Below, piece after piece: positions 6,920 through 13,880 of a stretch of DNA of 21,034 nt. Below the pieces are notes generated by a model that was not told where the DNA came from, made no database searches, and was given only the letters and a program-made list of their open reading frames with translations. Position 1 is the first letter of the stretch. The number at the start of each line of letters is the position of its first letter. A program made the position numbers and the translations under genes. Source of the stretch: an uncultured Collinsella sp. (lineage in GTDB: Bacteria; Actinomycetota; Coriobacteriia; Coriobacteriales; Coriobacteriaceae); the NCBI GenBank assembly GCA_900757505.1, contig CAAEOE010000052.1, positions 1 through 21,034 of the forward strand, written 5' to 3'.

Positions 6920-7462
6920 ATGAAAAAGCTTGAAAACGAAGTGCTGCTGAGCCGTCGCGCTGCACTGGGCGCATTCGCCACCGTCGCCTTGGGGACTGCC
7001 GGTCTTCTTACCGGTTGTGGTAGCGATAAGGCGACCGTCACCGAGGACGCTGGCGATGGCGACAAGAAGGAAGAGGCGAAGAAGGAAGAGCAGTCTACGA
7101 CTGACCTGGCGGTTGGTGCGACGGTGACCACGGCTGCCGGTCTTTCCGTCGTTGTCGATTCCGTCCAGCCCGGCCTCACAAATTATGACGGTTCGACCAT
7201 GACGGGCATTCACGTCACGTACGTCAACAATGGTGATGAGGGCGCAGATTACAACATCTACGACTGGAAGGGCGAGGACGCCAACGGCGCTCAGCAGAAT
7301 CAGGGTTACTACAGCGAGGGCTCCGATGAGCTGCAGTCTGGTACCCTTGCCGCTGGTGGCTCTGTGGCGGGCAATATCTACTTTGATGGCGATATCAAGA
7401 AGGCACTGTATTTTGCCAACATGTTTGATAAGTCTGCCACTGCAGGCTGGGTGTTGGCCTAG
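6920..7462 (+). CDS. Secreted lipoprotein with a DUF4352-like beta domain
   Basis: About 180 residues. The N-terminus has a twin-arginine motif (SRRAALG), a hydrophobic stretch and a lipobox LTGC with the lipidation Cys near residue 33, so it is exported (Tat or Sec) and anchored in the membrane. An acidic/lysine-rich linker follows (to about residue 58). The remaining 120 residues resemble the immunoglobulin-like DUF4352/telokin-type domains of Gram-positive lipoproteins, with VTYVNNGDEGADYNI as the typical strand. ATG 6920 has better spacing (7 bases) from AGGAAGG than ATG 6917. Function unknown. It precedes the HTH and kinase genes on the same strand and could be a surface sensor or a substrate. 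Confidence 0.75.
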   Translation: MKKLENEVLLSRRAALGAFATVALGTAGLLTGCGSDKATVTEDAGDGDKKEEAKKEEQSTTDLAVGATVTTAAGLSVVVDSVQPGLTNYDGSTMTGIHVTYVNNGDEGADYNIYDWKGEDANGAQQNQGYYSEGSDELQSGTLAAGGSVAGNIYFDGDIKKALYFANMFDKSATAGWVLA

Positions 7463-7501
7463 CATGTCGCTACCGTTGCGCCGTATGGGAGGTGAAGTCG
7501 T

Positions 7502-7924
7502 ATGCCCGATAAAAAGCTGACTGACGAGTTGCTCAATGAGCTTCTCGACGCGCCAAACATCGATGGCTATATCAAAGAACACGACTTTGCCGCCCCGTCG
7601 CTTTCGAACTACCTGAAGCAGCTACTGCAGGAAAAGGGCTTGGAGCGCTCGCGCGTGGTTCGTATGGCCGATCTCAATGAGACCTTTGGCTATCAGATCT
7701 TTACCGGTGCGCGGCATCCGAGCCGCAATAAGGTGCTGCAGATTGCCTTTGCGATGGCGCTGACGCTCAAAGAAACCAACCGTGCGCTGACGGCTGCCGG
7801 GGTAAGCGTCCTTAACTGCAAGGACCGCCGCGATGCGATTATCATTTTTTGCATCGATCGCGGGTGCAGCCTCCAAAAGGTCAACGAGGAGCTGTATCGC
7901 TTTGGCGAGGAGACGGTGAGTTAG
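7502..7924 (+). CDS. HTH-like cytoplasmic protein paired with a Ser/Thr kinase gene
   Basis: A 140-residue protein without signal or membrane segments. Residues about 33-95 (LSNYLKQLLQEKGLERSRVVRMADLNETFGYQIFTG in part) look like an Xre-type helix-turn-helix, with GARHPSRNKVLQIAFAMAL as the following helices. The C-terminal part (RRDAIIIFCIDRGCSLQKVNEELYRFGE in part) is a helical tail. From memory, similar proteins often neighbour protein kinase genes in coriobacteria and clostridia. A GGAGG with good spacing precedes ATG 7502. It ends 98 bases before the kinase start. A role as a regulator or substrate of the kinase is inference. Confidence 0.65.
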   Translation: MPDKKLTDELLNELLDAPNIDGYIKEHDFAAPSLSNYLKQLLQEKGLERSRVVRMADLNETFGYQIFTGARHPSRNKVLQIAFAMALTLKETNRALTAAGVSVLNCKDRRDAIIIFCIDRGCSLQKVNEELYRFGEETVS

Positions 7925-7974
7925 CGGCTGATATCTGAGCCGGCGGAGCTGCCGAACAACGATGCAAACGAACG

Positions 7975-8004
7975 GGGCGCAGATGCCATGGGGTGTCTGC
8001 GCCC
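7975..8004 (+). promoter_or_regulatory. GC-rich hairpin upstream of the kinase start
   Basis: GGGCGCAGA (7975-7983) pairs perfectly with TCTGCGCCC (7996-8004) across a 12-base loop. No T-run follows, so it is a weak terminator candidate for the HTH gene or a leader hairpin. TATGAT (8010-8015) directly after it could be a -10 box, which would place the transcript start almost at ATG 8023 (leaderless); no good -35 is seen. Confidence 0.45.
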
Positions 8005-8022
8005 TGCGCTATGATGGAGGCT

Positions 8023-9396
8023 ATGGATACTCAGAGCCCAACATATTCCGATGACGAGCTGACCGCAGCGCTTGCCGAGCACCTGGCGTCGCTCGATCGC
8101 GACGACAGCTATCGCGTGGAGCGTGTACTTAAGCGCTCGTCCGTTGAAACAACCGAGCTCGTGTACTTTGAAGGAACCGGCGGTGGTTCGCTCGGTCCCT
8201 TTGTTCGTAAACGCATCGATGCTTCGGCTCAAATCGGCGGGGCATACGAGCGTCTGTTTGCCGCTCAGCGGGCAGGCAGGCGTTTTGAGCACCTGCCCAG
8301 AATCGTCGATTGTCGTCGTGTGGGCGACGAGCTCAACGTGGTTATGGAATACATCGAAGGGGAGACACTCGGGGCGCTGGTGGACCGTCTGGGAGCCACC
8401 CCCGATTATGCGCGTGAATTGTATCCTGCCCTATGCGATGCCGTGGGCGAGCTCCATGCCGGTTTTGCAATGGTGGGGGAGACGTCGGCGCCGGTGATCC
8501 ATCGCGACCTCAAGCCGTCGAATATCATCGTGACAGGTGCCAACTATACGCCTGATGACGGCCTGACATTTTCATCGCTGGTGATTATCGACCTGGGGAT
8601 CGCGCGCGTATGGCGCGATGGCGCCGATGCCGATACCGTCAAGTTTGGCACGCGACCCTATGCGCCGCCCGAGCAGTATGGGTTTGGGCAGACGAGTGTG
8701 CGCAGCGATGTCTACGCACTTGGGGCCCTGTTGTTCTTTTGCTTGACGGGAGTCGACCCTAAACCAGGGCTCGACATGCGCGAGCAATGTGAGGCATGCG
8801 GCATTCCCACTCCACTTGCCGATGCCGTCTGCATGTCGATGGCGCTCGACCCGGCCAAGCGTTTTGCGAGCGCGGAAGCGTTGGGACGGGCGACGCGCGC
8901 GGCATACGATCTGAGTCGCCCCGTGCGGCCTCCTGCGCCTGTCCGTACTCCGGCCTCGGAGACGGTGTTGGCGTCCCAAGGGCTCCAGAACCCCGCAAGG
9001 CTTTCTAGGCCTGCCGCCTCCGCTGCATGCGGTCTGCTCTCTCGCGTTCCGGAGTCTCTGGGGCGCATTTGGAATACGCTCGTCTGCTTCTCGCTGCTTG
9101 TGTTCTTTGCCGGAAGTCACTTTGCCGTCTTTCACCCCACGGGAGCAAACCAAAGCTACCCGACGTGGCTTCTCATAATCGAGTATTTTTTCTTTGTCGA
9201 TGGCCTTATGGTGCTTATGCATTTTGCGCTGTTCGACAAGCGTCGTCTTCGTCGGCGATTCGCGCTGCTCGACAGCTATCGCGGCAAGAAACTCGCGAAA
9301 CTCTGGTTCAAGGCATTGGGTGTGCTGCTCCTATGTATGATCGTCATAGTCGCGGTTGCCAATGCGACCGGCGTCGTCGATACCTCCGCTACCTAA
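8023..9396 (+). CDS. Membrane-anchored Hanks-type Ser/Thr protein kinase
   Basis: About 457 residues. The kinase domain covers about residues 30-295: Lys63 (FVRKRID), MEYIEGETL hinge (108-116), catalytic HRDLKPSN (160-167), DLG in place of DFG (190-192), APPEQYG (214-220) and SDVYALG (228-234). The Gly-rich loop is degenerate (about 37-55), but the catalytic residues are present. A Pro/Ser-rich linker (about 298-345) leads to three hydrophobic segments (about 351-371, 382-404, 431-449), so the kinase is anchored by its C-terminus. No PASTA repeats are present, unlike PknB/PrkC. The start is uncertain: ATG 8011, 8014 and 8023 are in frame, and the only GGAGG (8016-8020) is too close to 8023. 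Confidence 0.88.
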   Translation: MDTQSPTYSDDELTAALAEHLASLDRDDSYRVERVLKRSSVETTELVYFEGTGGGSLGPFVRKRIDASAQIGGAYERLFAAQRAGRRFEHLPRIVDCRRVGDELNVVMEYIEGETLGALVDRLGATPDYARELYPALCDAVGELHAGFAMVGETSAPVIHRDLKPSNIIVTGANYTPDDGLTFSSLVIIDLGIARVWRDGADADTVKFGTRPYAPPEQYGFGQTSVRSDVYALGALLFFCLTGVDPKPGLDMREQCEACGIPTPLADAVCMSMALDPAKRFASAEALGRATRAAYDLSRPVRPPAPVRTPASETVLASQGLQNPARLSRPAASAACGLLSRVPESLGRIWNTLVCFSLLVFFAGSHFAVFHPTGANQSYPTWLLIIEYFFFVDGLMVLMHFALFDKRRLRRRFALLDSYRGKKLAKLWFKALGVLLLCMIVIVAVANATGVVDTSAT

Positions 9397-9401
9397 AAGA
9401 A

Positions 9402-9424
9402 AAAGGGCCCCATTGGGGCCCTTT
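9402..9424. terminator. Bidirectional terminator between convergent genes
   Basis: Perfect 10-bp inverted repeat AAAGGGCCCC (9402-9411)/GGGGCCCTTT (9415-9424) with an ATT loop. The minus-strand side is followed by a T-rich tract (TTTTTCTTTT), ideal for the hydrolase gene; the plus side has a shorter T-run and serves the kinase gene. Confidence 0.92.
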
Positions 9425-9434
9425 GCAGTTGCAC

Positions 9435-10568
9435 TTAGATGCGGTTCATCTGAGCGGCGACTTTGTTGTACCAGTCCTGCCACGTGGGCGGGCAGTACTT
9501 TTTGGCTGCTGCCGGGGTAAGGGTGGAGCCGTAGTTGGCGCCCAGATAGGCAACGTGAGCGGAGATGCCCTCGCTCCAGCTGCCAAAGCTGCGCCAACCG
9601 CCGCCACGGGCACTCCAGCCCCAAGCGTTGTAAGAATTGGCGCAATAAGCGCCCTTGGTGCTCTCGATGCAGGCGATGGCGGGGGACCAACGGGGGTCGA
9701 CACCGGTATTCCAAGCGGCGACGGCAAAGTTATAGCCCTGGCCTGCCATGGGGGAGCCGGCGAGATAATTGTCGATGCGGCCTGTCCACTCATTAATGAA
9801 CGAATCGTAATCGGAGCTACCGGTATTGGTGTTGTTCACCGTGGTGTCGATGGTGGTGTTGGTGTTGGTGGCCTGGCTGCTGGAATTGCTGCCGCTTACG
9901 CCCTCGCCCGAGAGCTTCTCGGCGGCAGCGGCCTTATCGGCCTCAAGCTTGGCAAGCTCGGCGGCATTTTCCTGCTCGGCTTTTGCCTGTGCCTCGCTGC
10001 GGAGCTGCTGGGCCTGCGCCAGCGCATCCTCGGCGTTTTTCTGCTCTGCCTCAAGCTGTGACTTGGCCTGCTGGAGCTCGGCCTTGTTCTGCTCGAGTTC
10101 GGTTTGCATGTTATTGAGCTCTTCGATCTCGTTGACGCTTGAGCTCGTGATCTGGTTGGTGTATTTGCAGGTCGTGATGAACTCACCCAGGCTCTGCGCG
10201 TTGACCAGGAAGCTCACGATGGGATTGGTGCCCTTCTGATACTTGTACAGATCGCGCATGGCGGAGCTTGCCTTGGCCTGCTGCTCGGGAAGCTTGGCCT
10301 CGATTTCCTCGATGCTTGCCTCATTGGAGTCAATCTGCTTTTGCAGGTCATCGAGTTTGGTGCGGGCGTCGTTGTAGGCGCTCGTGGCGGCTTCGATCTT
10401 CTGCTGGGCTGCGGAAAGCTGGTCCTGCGTTGCCTGCGAGGCGGCATACGCCGCAACGGGGGAGAGCATCGGCGTGGCCGTCAGCGCAACGGCAAGCGCG
10501 GCGCTCGTGATGATACGAGCCGGCTTCGACGCAATGAGCGCTGCGGTGCGATGATTCGAATGCTGCAT
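9435..10568 (-). CDS. Secreted coiled-coil peptidoglycan hydrolase with C-terminal lysozyme-like domain
   Basis: A 377-residue protein. The signal peptide has a basic start and a hydrophobic core ending near AAYAAS (about residue 43). Residues about 45-235 form a long Gln/Glu/Lys/Ala coiled coil like the N-terminal domain of PcsB/CwlO-type hydrolases. A Ser/Asn/Thr-rich linker follows. The last 115 residues are a lysozyme-like/glucosaminidase-type domain with GVDPRWSPAIACIEST (the Glu is the probable catalytic acid), NAWGWSARGGGW and KYCPPTW. It probably cuts glycan strands during growth or division, with the coiled coil gating activity. ATG 10568 has GAGGG 5 bases upstream; a TTG 15 bases earlier is rejected. 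The operator-like palindromes upstream suggest dedicated regulation. Confidence 0.85.
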   Translation of the reverse strand: MQHSNHRTAALIASKPARIITSAALAVALTATPMLSPVAAYAASQATQDQLSAAQQKIEAATSAYNDARTKLDDLQKQIDSNEASIEEIEAKLPEQQAKASSAMRDLYKYQKGTNPIVSFLVNAQSLGEFITTCKYTNQITSSSVNEIEELNNMQTELEQNKAELQQAKSQLEAEQKNAEDALAQAQQLRSEAQAKAEQENAAELAKLEADKAAAAEKLSGEGVSGSNSSSQATNTNTTIDTTVNNTNTGSSDYDSFINEWTGRIDNYLAGSPMAGQGYNFAVAAWNTGVDPRWSPAIACIESTKGAYCANSYNAWGWSARGGGWRSFGSWSEGISAHVAYLGANYGSTLTPAAAKKYCPPTWQDWYNKVAAQMNRI

Positions 10569-10610
10569 CCAGTCCCTCTGCAATCAATCGTAGGTTATGG
10601 TTCGAACGGT

Positions 10611-10675
10611 ATTCTACTACTGCTTTCGACCTCAACTTGAACCTTAAAGGTTCCAAAGGGTCAAGTTGAACTTGA
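10611..10675 (-). promoter_or_regulatory. Hydrolase promoter region with two 15-bp perfect palindromes
   Basis: A -10 candidate TAGAAT (10616-10611) lies 43 bases before the start codon; no clear -35. Upstream are GAACCTTAAAGGTTC (10639-10653) and TCAAGTTGAACTTGA (10661-10675), each a perfect 7+1+7 palindrome, with centres 22 bp apart (about two helix turns). Half-sites related to the second one recur at 10632-10640 and 10725-10732. This resembles a multi-site operator; the style recalls MerR-family sites, but no such regulator is in the window. Confidence 0.5.
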
Positions 10676-10802
10676 GGCTTTGGCTTTGACCTGCAGTTAT
10701 GATGAATTGTTGAGAAACCATAGAGTTCAACTTTAACGTTACAGAGCCCTGTTTGAGAGGAGTTTTGGGCTGTAAAAGCTATCTCAACGTGGGGTTTTAT
10801 AA

Positions 10803-11435
10803 CTACAGCGTGCCCTTCTGGCGAGCCTGCTCAATCTCTTCGAGGGCCTCGGCGGGGGTGAACGAACAGGTGCCGTCGCCGAGTTTGACTACCCGGATAT
10901 CGTCGCCGGTATGGACCTCTCCGCCCTTTAGTACCACGCCAAAAACGCCCTCGTGGGGAAAGATACAGTCGCCGGCGAGATAGTAGATGGCACAGCGGGT
11001 GTGGCAGACCTTGCCGATCTGACTGATTTCGACCAGGACATCGTTGCCAATCTTGAGCTGCGTTCCCAGGGGGAGCGAGAGCAGGTTGATGCCCTGGGTT
11101 GTGAAGTTCTCGCCAAAGTCGGCCTCGTGCACATCGAGCCCGCGCGCCTGCGCCGTCTGGATAGACTCTGCAGCTAAAAAGGAAACCTGGCGGTGCCAAT
11201 GCCCGGCGTGCGCATCGGAGGCGAGGCCAAACTGCTCGATGACGGTGTCGTGCCCGTCGGCGACGGGTGACTTACGCGTGCCTTTGTGCTCCGACGTGTT
11301 GATTGAGACGATACGGGCAGGCCCGTTGTAAGCATCGTTTGCGGTGCGTAGGGGAGCTGCCGTCTGGGCACGATCTGCAAGTTCGCGCTTGGCGGCGTCA
11401 ATGATGGGGTTGTTGATCGGATGAGCCTGGGGCAC
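10803..11435 (-). CDS. MOSC-domain protein
   Basis: A 210-residue cytoplasmic protein. The MOSC fold (related to the C-terminal domain of molybdenum cofactor sulfurase) is recognised from GLASDAHAGHWHRQVSFLA, the FGENFTTQGINLLSLPLGTQLKIG strand pattern, and ISQIGKVCHTRCAIYY with GDCIFPHEGVF, which contains the conserved Cys. Such proteins handle sulfur or molybdopterin-linked chemistry; stand-alone bacterial members have uncertain substrates, and no molybdenum cofactor genes are nearby. The start is a GTG with AAAGG 7 bases upstream; no ATG begins the conserved region. It appears to be transcribed alone, divergent from the ligase gene. Confidence 0.85.
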   Translation of the reverse strand: MPQAHPINNPIIDAAKRELADRAQTAAPLRTANDAYNGPARIVSINTSEHKGTRKSPVADGHDTVIEQFGLASDAHAGHWHRQVSFLAAESIQTAQARGLDVHEADFGENFTTQGINLLSLPLGTQLKIGNDVLVEISQIGKVCHTRCAIYYLAGDCIFPHEGVFGVVLKGGEVHTGDDIRVVKLGDGTCSFTPAEALEEIEQARQKGTL

Positions 11436-11523
11436 GGTGCACCTTTCGACGGGGCGGGCTACATGTTGAATCCTACAACAATGGTAGGTTCATTGCCCAT
11501 TGTCATACAACGGTGAGCGCCGT

Positions 11524-11546
11524 CTTCGTGCTGGCCTTCGTGCTGG
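11524..11546 (+). repeat. Tandem direct repeat, 12-bp period
   Basis: CTTCGTGCTGG occurs at 11524-11534 and 11536-11546. It lies about 120 bp upstream of the ligase gene, between divergent genes; meaning unknown. Confidence 0.5.
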
Positions 11547-11581
11547 ACGATTACGTCGATTGCCATAGATACGGTGGAGCT

Positions 11582-11611
11582 TTGGGCGCCGGCGGCTTGG
11601 CACGCTAGAAT
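11582..11611 (+). promoter_or_regulatory. Candidate promoter of the D-aspartate ligase gene
   Basis: TTGGGC (11582-11587), an 18-bp spacer and TAGAAT (11606-11611), 57 bp before the start codon. The same TAGAAT hexamer serves as the proposed -10 of the hydrolase gene. Confidence 0.4.
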
Positions 11612-11667
11612 AATTCAGTTGCGCAAAGACCGCCCATTGTGTGGGCAGTTCATGATAGGAAGTTTCC

Positions 11668-12924
11668 ATGGCATTGCAATTTACAGAGCGCGAGTTCATT
11701 CCCGTGCTGCTCGGTGGCGACATCAACGCCTATTCGGTGGCGCGTGCCTTCTACGAGGAGTACCAGGTCAAGAGTCTGGTCTTTGGCAAGTATCAGACGG
11801 GTCCCGCGTACCGCAGCCAGATTATCGACTACACGCCCAACGTGGATATCGACACCATGCCCGTGATGCTCAAAACCGTCAACGGCATTGCCCAAGCGCA
11901 TGCCGACAAGACGATTGTCCTTGTGGGCTGTGGCGACAACTATGTCGCTCTCGTGGCTCAAGCCAAGGATGCTCATGAGCTGGCGGATAACATCGTCGCT
12001 CCCTACGCGCCCTACAGCATGCTCGAGCAGTGCCAGAAGAAGGAGATCTTCTACGAGCTGTGCGAGAAGCATGGCGTGCCCTATCCGCACACGTTTACCT
12101 TTACCAAGGCGATGCTCAATGCCCAGGGTGAGGCGCCTGCCGAAGTGCTCGACCAGATCGATTTTCCTTACCCGATGATTCTGAAGCCTTCTGACGGCAT
12201 CATGTGGTGGCAGCACGAGTTCGAGGGCCAGAAGAAGGCCTATGTGATTGCCGACCGCGCCGAGCTGGAACAGGTCATTCGCGATTCGTATGCCAGCGGC
12301 TACACCGACGATCTGATCTTGCAGGATCGCGTGCCCGGCAACGACGAGTACATGCGCGTACTCACCAGCTATTCCGACCGCAACGGTAAGGTTCGCATGA
12401 TGTGCCTGGGCCATGTGCTGCTCGAGGAGCATCAGCCCCACGGTGTCGGCAACCATGCCTGTATCATTACCGAGCCCAACGACGAGCTCATGGGCGGCGT
12501 GCGCAAGTTGCTCGAGGACCTTCACTTTGTGGGCTATTCCAACTTTGACGTTAAGTACGACGAGCGCGACGGCTCGTTTAAGTTCTTCGATTTCAACACG
12601 CGCCAGGGCCGCAGCAACTACTACGTTACCAACAGCGGCTTTAACGTTGCCAAGTATGTGGTGGACGAGTATGTGTTTAACCGCCCGTTTGAGCCGGAGT
12701 TTGTGACGGCGCAGGACGAGGCCCTGTGGATGGTCGTTCCCATGGGCGTCGTCGACAAGTACGTCAAGGATCCCGAGCTGCGCGCTAAGGTGCATCGCCT
12801 GGACAAGGAAGGCAAGGGCGCCGACCCTTCGTTTATGAAGGGCGACTTTGTCTTTAACCGCTGGCTGCGCATGTGGCACACCAAGCTGCGCCACTTTAAG
12901 CTGTTCAAGACGTATTACAAGTAG
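11668..12924 (+). CDS. ATP-grasp D-aspartate ligase family protein
   Basis: A 418-residue cytoplasmic ATP-grasp enzyme. The N-terminus (EFIPVLLGGDINAYSVARAF) and the core motifs PMILKPSDGIMWWQ, LILQDRVPGNDEYMRVLTSY, MCLGHVLLEEHQPHGVGN, SNFDVKY and FDFNTRQGRSNYYVT closely resemble what I recall of Enterococcus faecium Asl(fm), which attaches D-aspartate to the side chain of peptidoglycan precursors. The metal- and ATP-binding Asp/Glu/Asn residues of ATP-grasp (FDFNTRQGR) are present. A TAGGAAG lies 5 bases upstream of ATG 11668. The next gene is an aspartate racemase, the enzyme that supplies the D-Asp substrate, which strongly supports the call. Substrate (D-Asp versus another amino acid) is not provable from sequence. 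Confidence 0.83.
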   Translation: MALQFTEREFIPVLLGGDINAYSVARAFYEEYQVKSLVFGKYQTGPAYRSQIIDYTPNVDIDTMPVMLKTVNGIAQAHADKTIVLVGCGDNYVALVAQAKDAHELADNIVAPYAPYSMLEQCQKKEIFYELCEKHGVPYPHTFTFTKAMLNAQGEAPAEVLDQIDFPYPMILKPSDGIMWWQHEFEGQKKAYVIADRAELEQVIRDSYASGYTDDLILQDRVPGNDEYMRVLTSYSDRNGKVRMMCLGHVLLEEHQPHGVGNHACIITEPNDELMGGVRKLLEDLHFVGYSNFDVKYDERDGSFKFFDFNTRQGRSNYYVTNSGFNVAKYVVDEYVFNRPFEPEFVTAQDEALWMVVPMGVVDKYVKDPELRAKVHRLDKEGKGADPSFMKGDFVFNRWLRMWHTKLRHFKLFKTYYK

Positions 12925-12933
12925 ATGAGCGCG

Positions 12934-12972
12934 GCGCCCGTCCGGTTTGCATCGGGCGGGCGCGGGTATGAT
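12934..12972 (+). promoter_or_regulatory. Intercistronic hairpin and possible internal promoter
   Basis: GCGCCCGTCCG (12934-12944) pairs with CGGGCGGGCGC (12953-12963), 11 bp with one G-T, 8-base loop, starting 9 bases after the ligase stop. No T-run follows. TATGAT at 12967-12972 could be a -10 box for the racemase, with a weak -35 nearby. GCGCAATTGCGC (12975-12986) is a perfect 12-bp palindrome just downstream. Processing, attenuation or a separate promoter are all possible. Confidence 0.4.
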
Positions 12973-13008
12973 ACGCGCAATTGCGCAAGCGTCACCAAGG
13001 AGGCGGCG

Positions 13009-13755
13009 ATGGAAAAGCTGGGAGTTATCGGCGGCATGGGCGCCGAGGCCACGTCGTATTACTACGACCAGGTGGTGCGTCATACGGCTGCTGCCTGCGA
13101 TCAGGAACATATCGACATGGTGGTGCTCTCCAAGTCGACCATGCCCGACCGCACGCTGGCCATTAAGACCGGCGAGCATGCCAAACTGCTGGCGACCATG
13201 AAAGAGTGCGCCCAGGCACTCGAGTCGCTGGGCTGTGCACACATTGCCATTCCCTGCAACACGTCACACTACTTCTATGACCAGATCCAGTCGTTTACGA
13301 AGGTGCCGATTATCCACATGCCGCGTGAGTCGGTGCGCTATGCTCTGGCCGGCGCGGTGATGGGGGAGTGCGAGTTCGACCCCAACCTGAGTATGCCGGC
13401 CGAGCCGGTGCGCAAGATCGGCATCATGGGCACCGATGGCACCGTGGGCGCGGGCGTCTACGGCCGCGAATGTAAGGCTGCGGGTGTTGAGGTCGTCTAT
13501 CCCAGCGAGAAACGTCAGAACGATGTGATGTCGCTTATCTACGATGATGTGAAGGCCGGACGTGAGCCCGATATGGATAAGTTCGACCGCGTGATGTGGG
13601 AGTTCGCCCGTAGCGGCTGCGACCGCGTCATTCTGGCCTGCACCGAGCTATCGGTGCTGCAGAAGTACCGAGAGATGCCCGAGATCACCCTCGACGCCAT
13701 GGACGTCCTGGTGCGTGAATCCATCATCCGTAGCGGCGCTCCCTACCGCCTCTAG
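13009..13755 (+). CDS. Aspartate/glutamate racemase family protein, probable aspartate racemase
   Basis: A 248-residue PLP-independent racemase. Family signatures are GVIGGMGAEATSYY at the N-terminus, the first catalytic Cys in AIPCNTSHYF (about residue 82), and the second in ACTELSVLQ (about residue 207), which together interconvert L- and D-Asp. Thus both acid/base cysteines are present. Start ATG 13009 has AAGGAGG 5 bases upstream; upstream in-frame sequence is the intergenic hairpin and not conserved. It follows the ATP-grasp ligase by 84 bases and probably provides D-Asp for it. A rho-independent hairpin follows at 13818. Confidence 0.88.
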   Translation: MEKLGVIGGMGAEATSYYYDQVVRHTAAACDQEHIDMVVLSKSTMPDRTLAIKTGEHAKLLATMKECAQALESLGCAHIAIPCNTSHYFYDQIQSFTKVPIIHMPRESVRYALAGAVMGECEFDPNLSMPAEPVRKIGIMGTDGTVGAGVYGRECKAAGVEVVYPSEKRQNDVMSLIYDDVKAGREPDMDKFDRVMWEFARSGCDRVILACTELSVLQKYREMPEITLDAMDVLVRESIIRSGAPYRL

Positions 13756-13817
13756 CTTCCGACCCGCCAAAAAGGGACAGGTTTATTTTGGTAGGTTTTA
13801 TCTGGTGAAACAGTAAA

Positions 13818-13853
13818 GGCCCCGGCTCGTTTGGTGCGAGCCGAGGTCTTTTG
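13818..13853. terminator. Terminator between the convergent racemase and ecfT genes
   Basis: Stem GGCCCCGGCTCG (13818-13829) with CGAGCCGAGGTC (13837-13848), one mismatch, followed by TTTT on the plus strand; on the minus strand it is followed by TTTACTG, weaker. The AT-rich stretch 13772-13810 before it contains AAAAAGGGACAGG and TTTTGG but no gene. Confidence 0.85.
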
Positions 13854-13880
13854 CGTTGGGCGGTTGCTGTCGGTGGTGAA

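Noticed and set aside
9027..10061. Plus-strand frame of 344 codons crossing the kinase end and the hydrolase
   Set aside because: Runs through a strong bidirectional terminator and overlaps two real genes; no recognisable domain.
11650..13242. Minus-strand frame of 530 codons opposite the ligase and racemase
   Set aside because: Both genes on the plus strand have full family motifs; this frame is a shadow.
13772..13810. Insertion-sequence remnant after the racemase
   Set aside because: AAAAAGGGACAGG and TTTTGG resemble fragments of intergenic repeats, but there are no terminal repeats, transposase sequence or target duplication.
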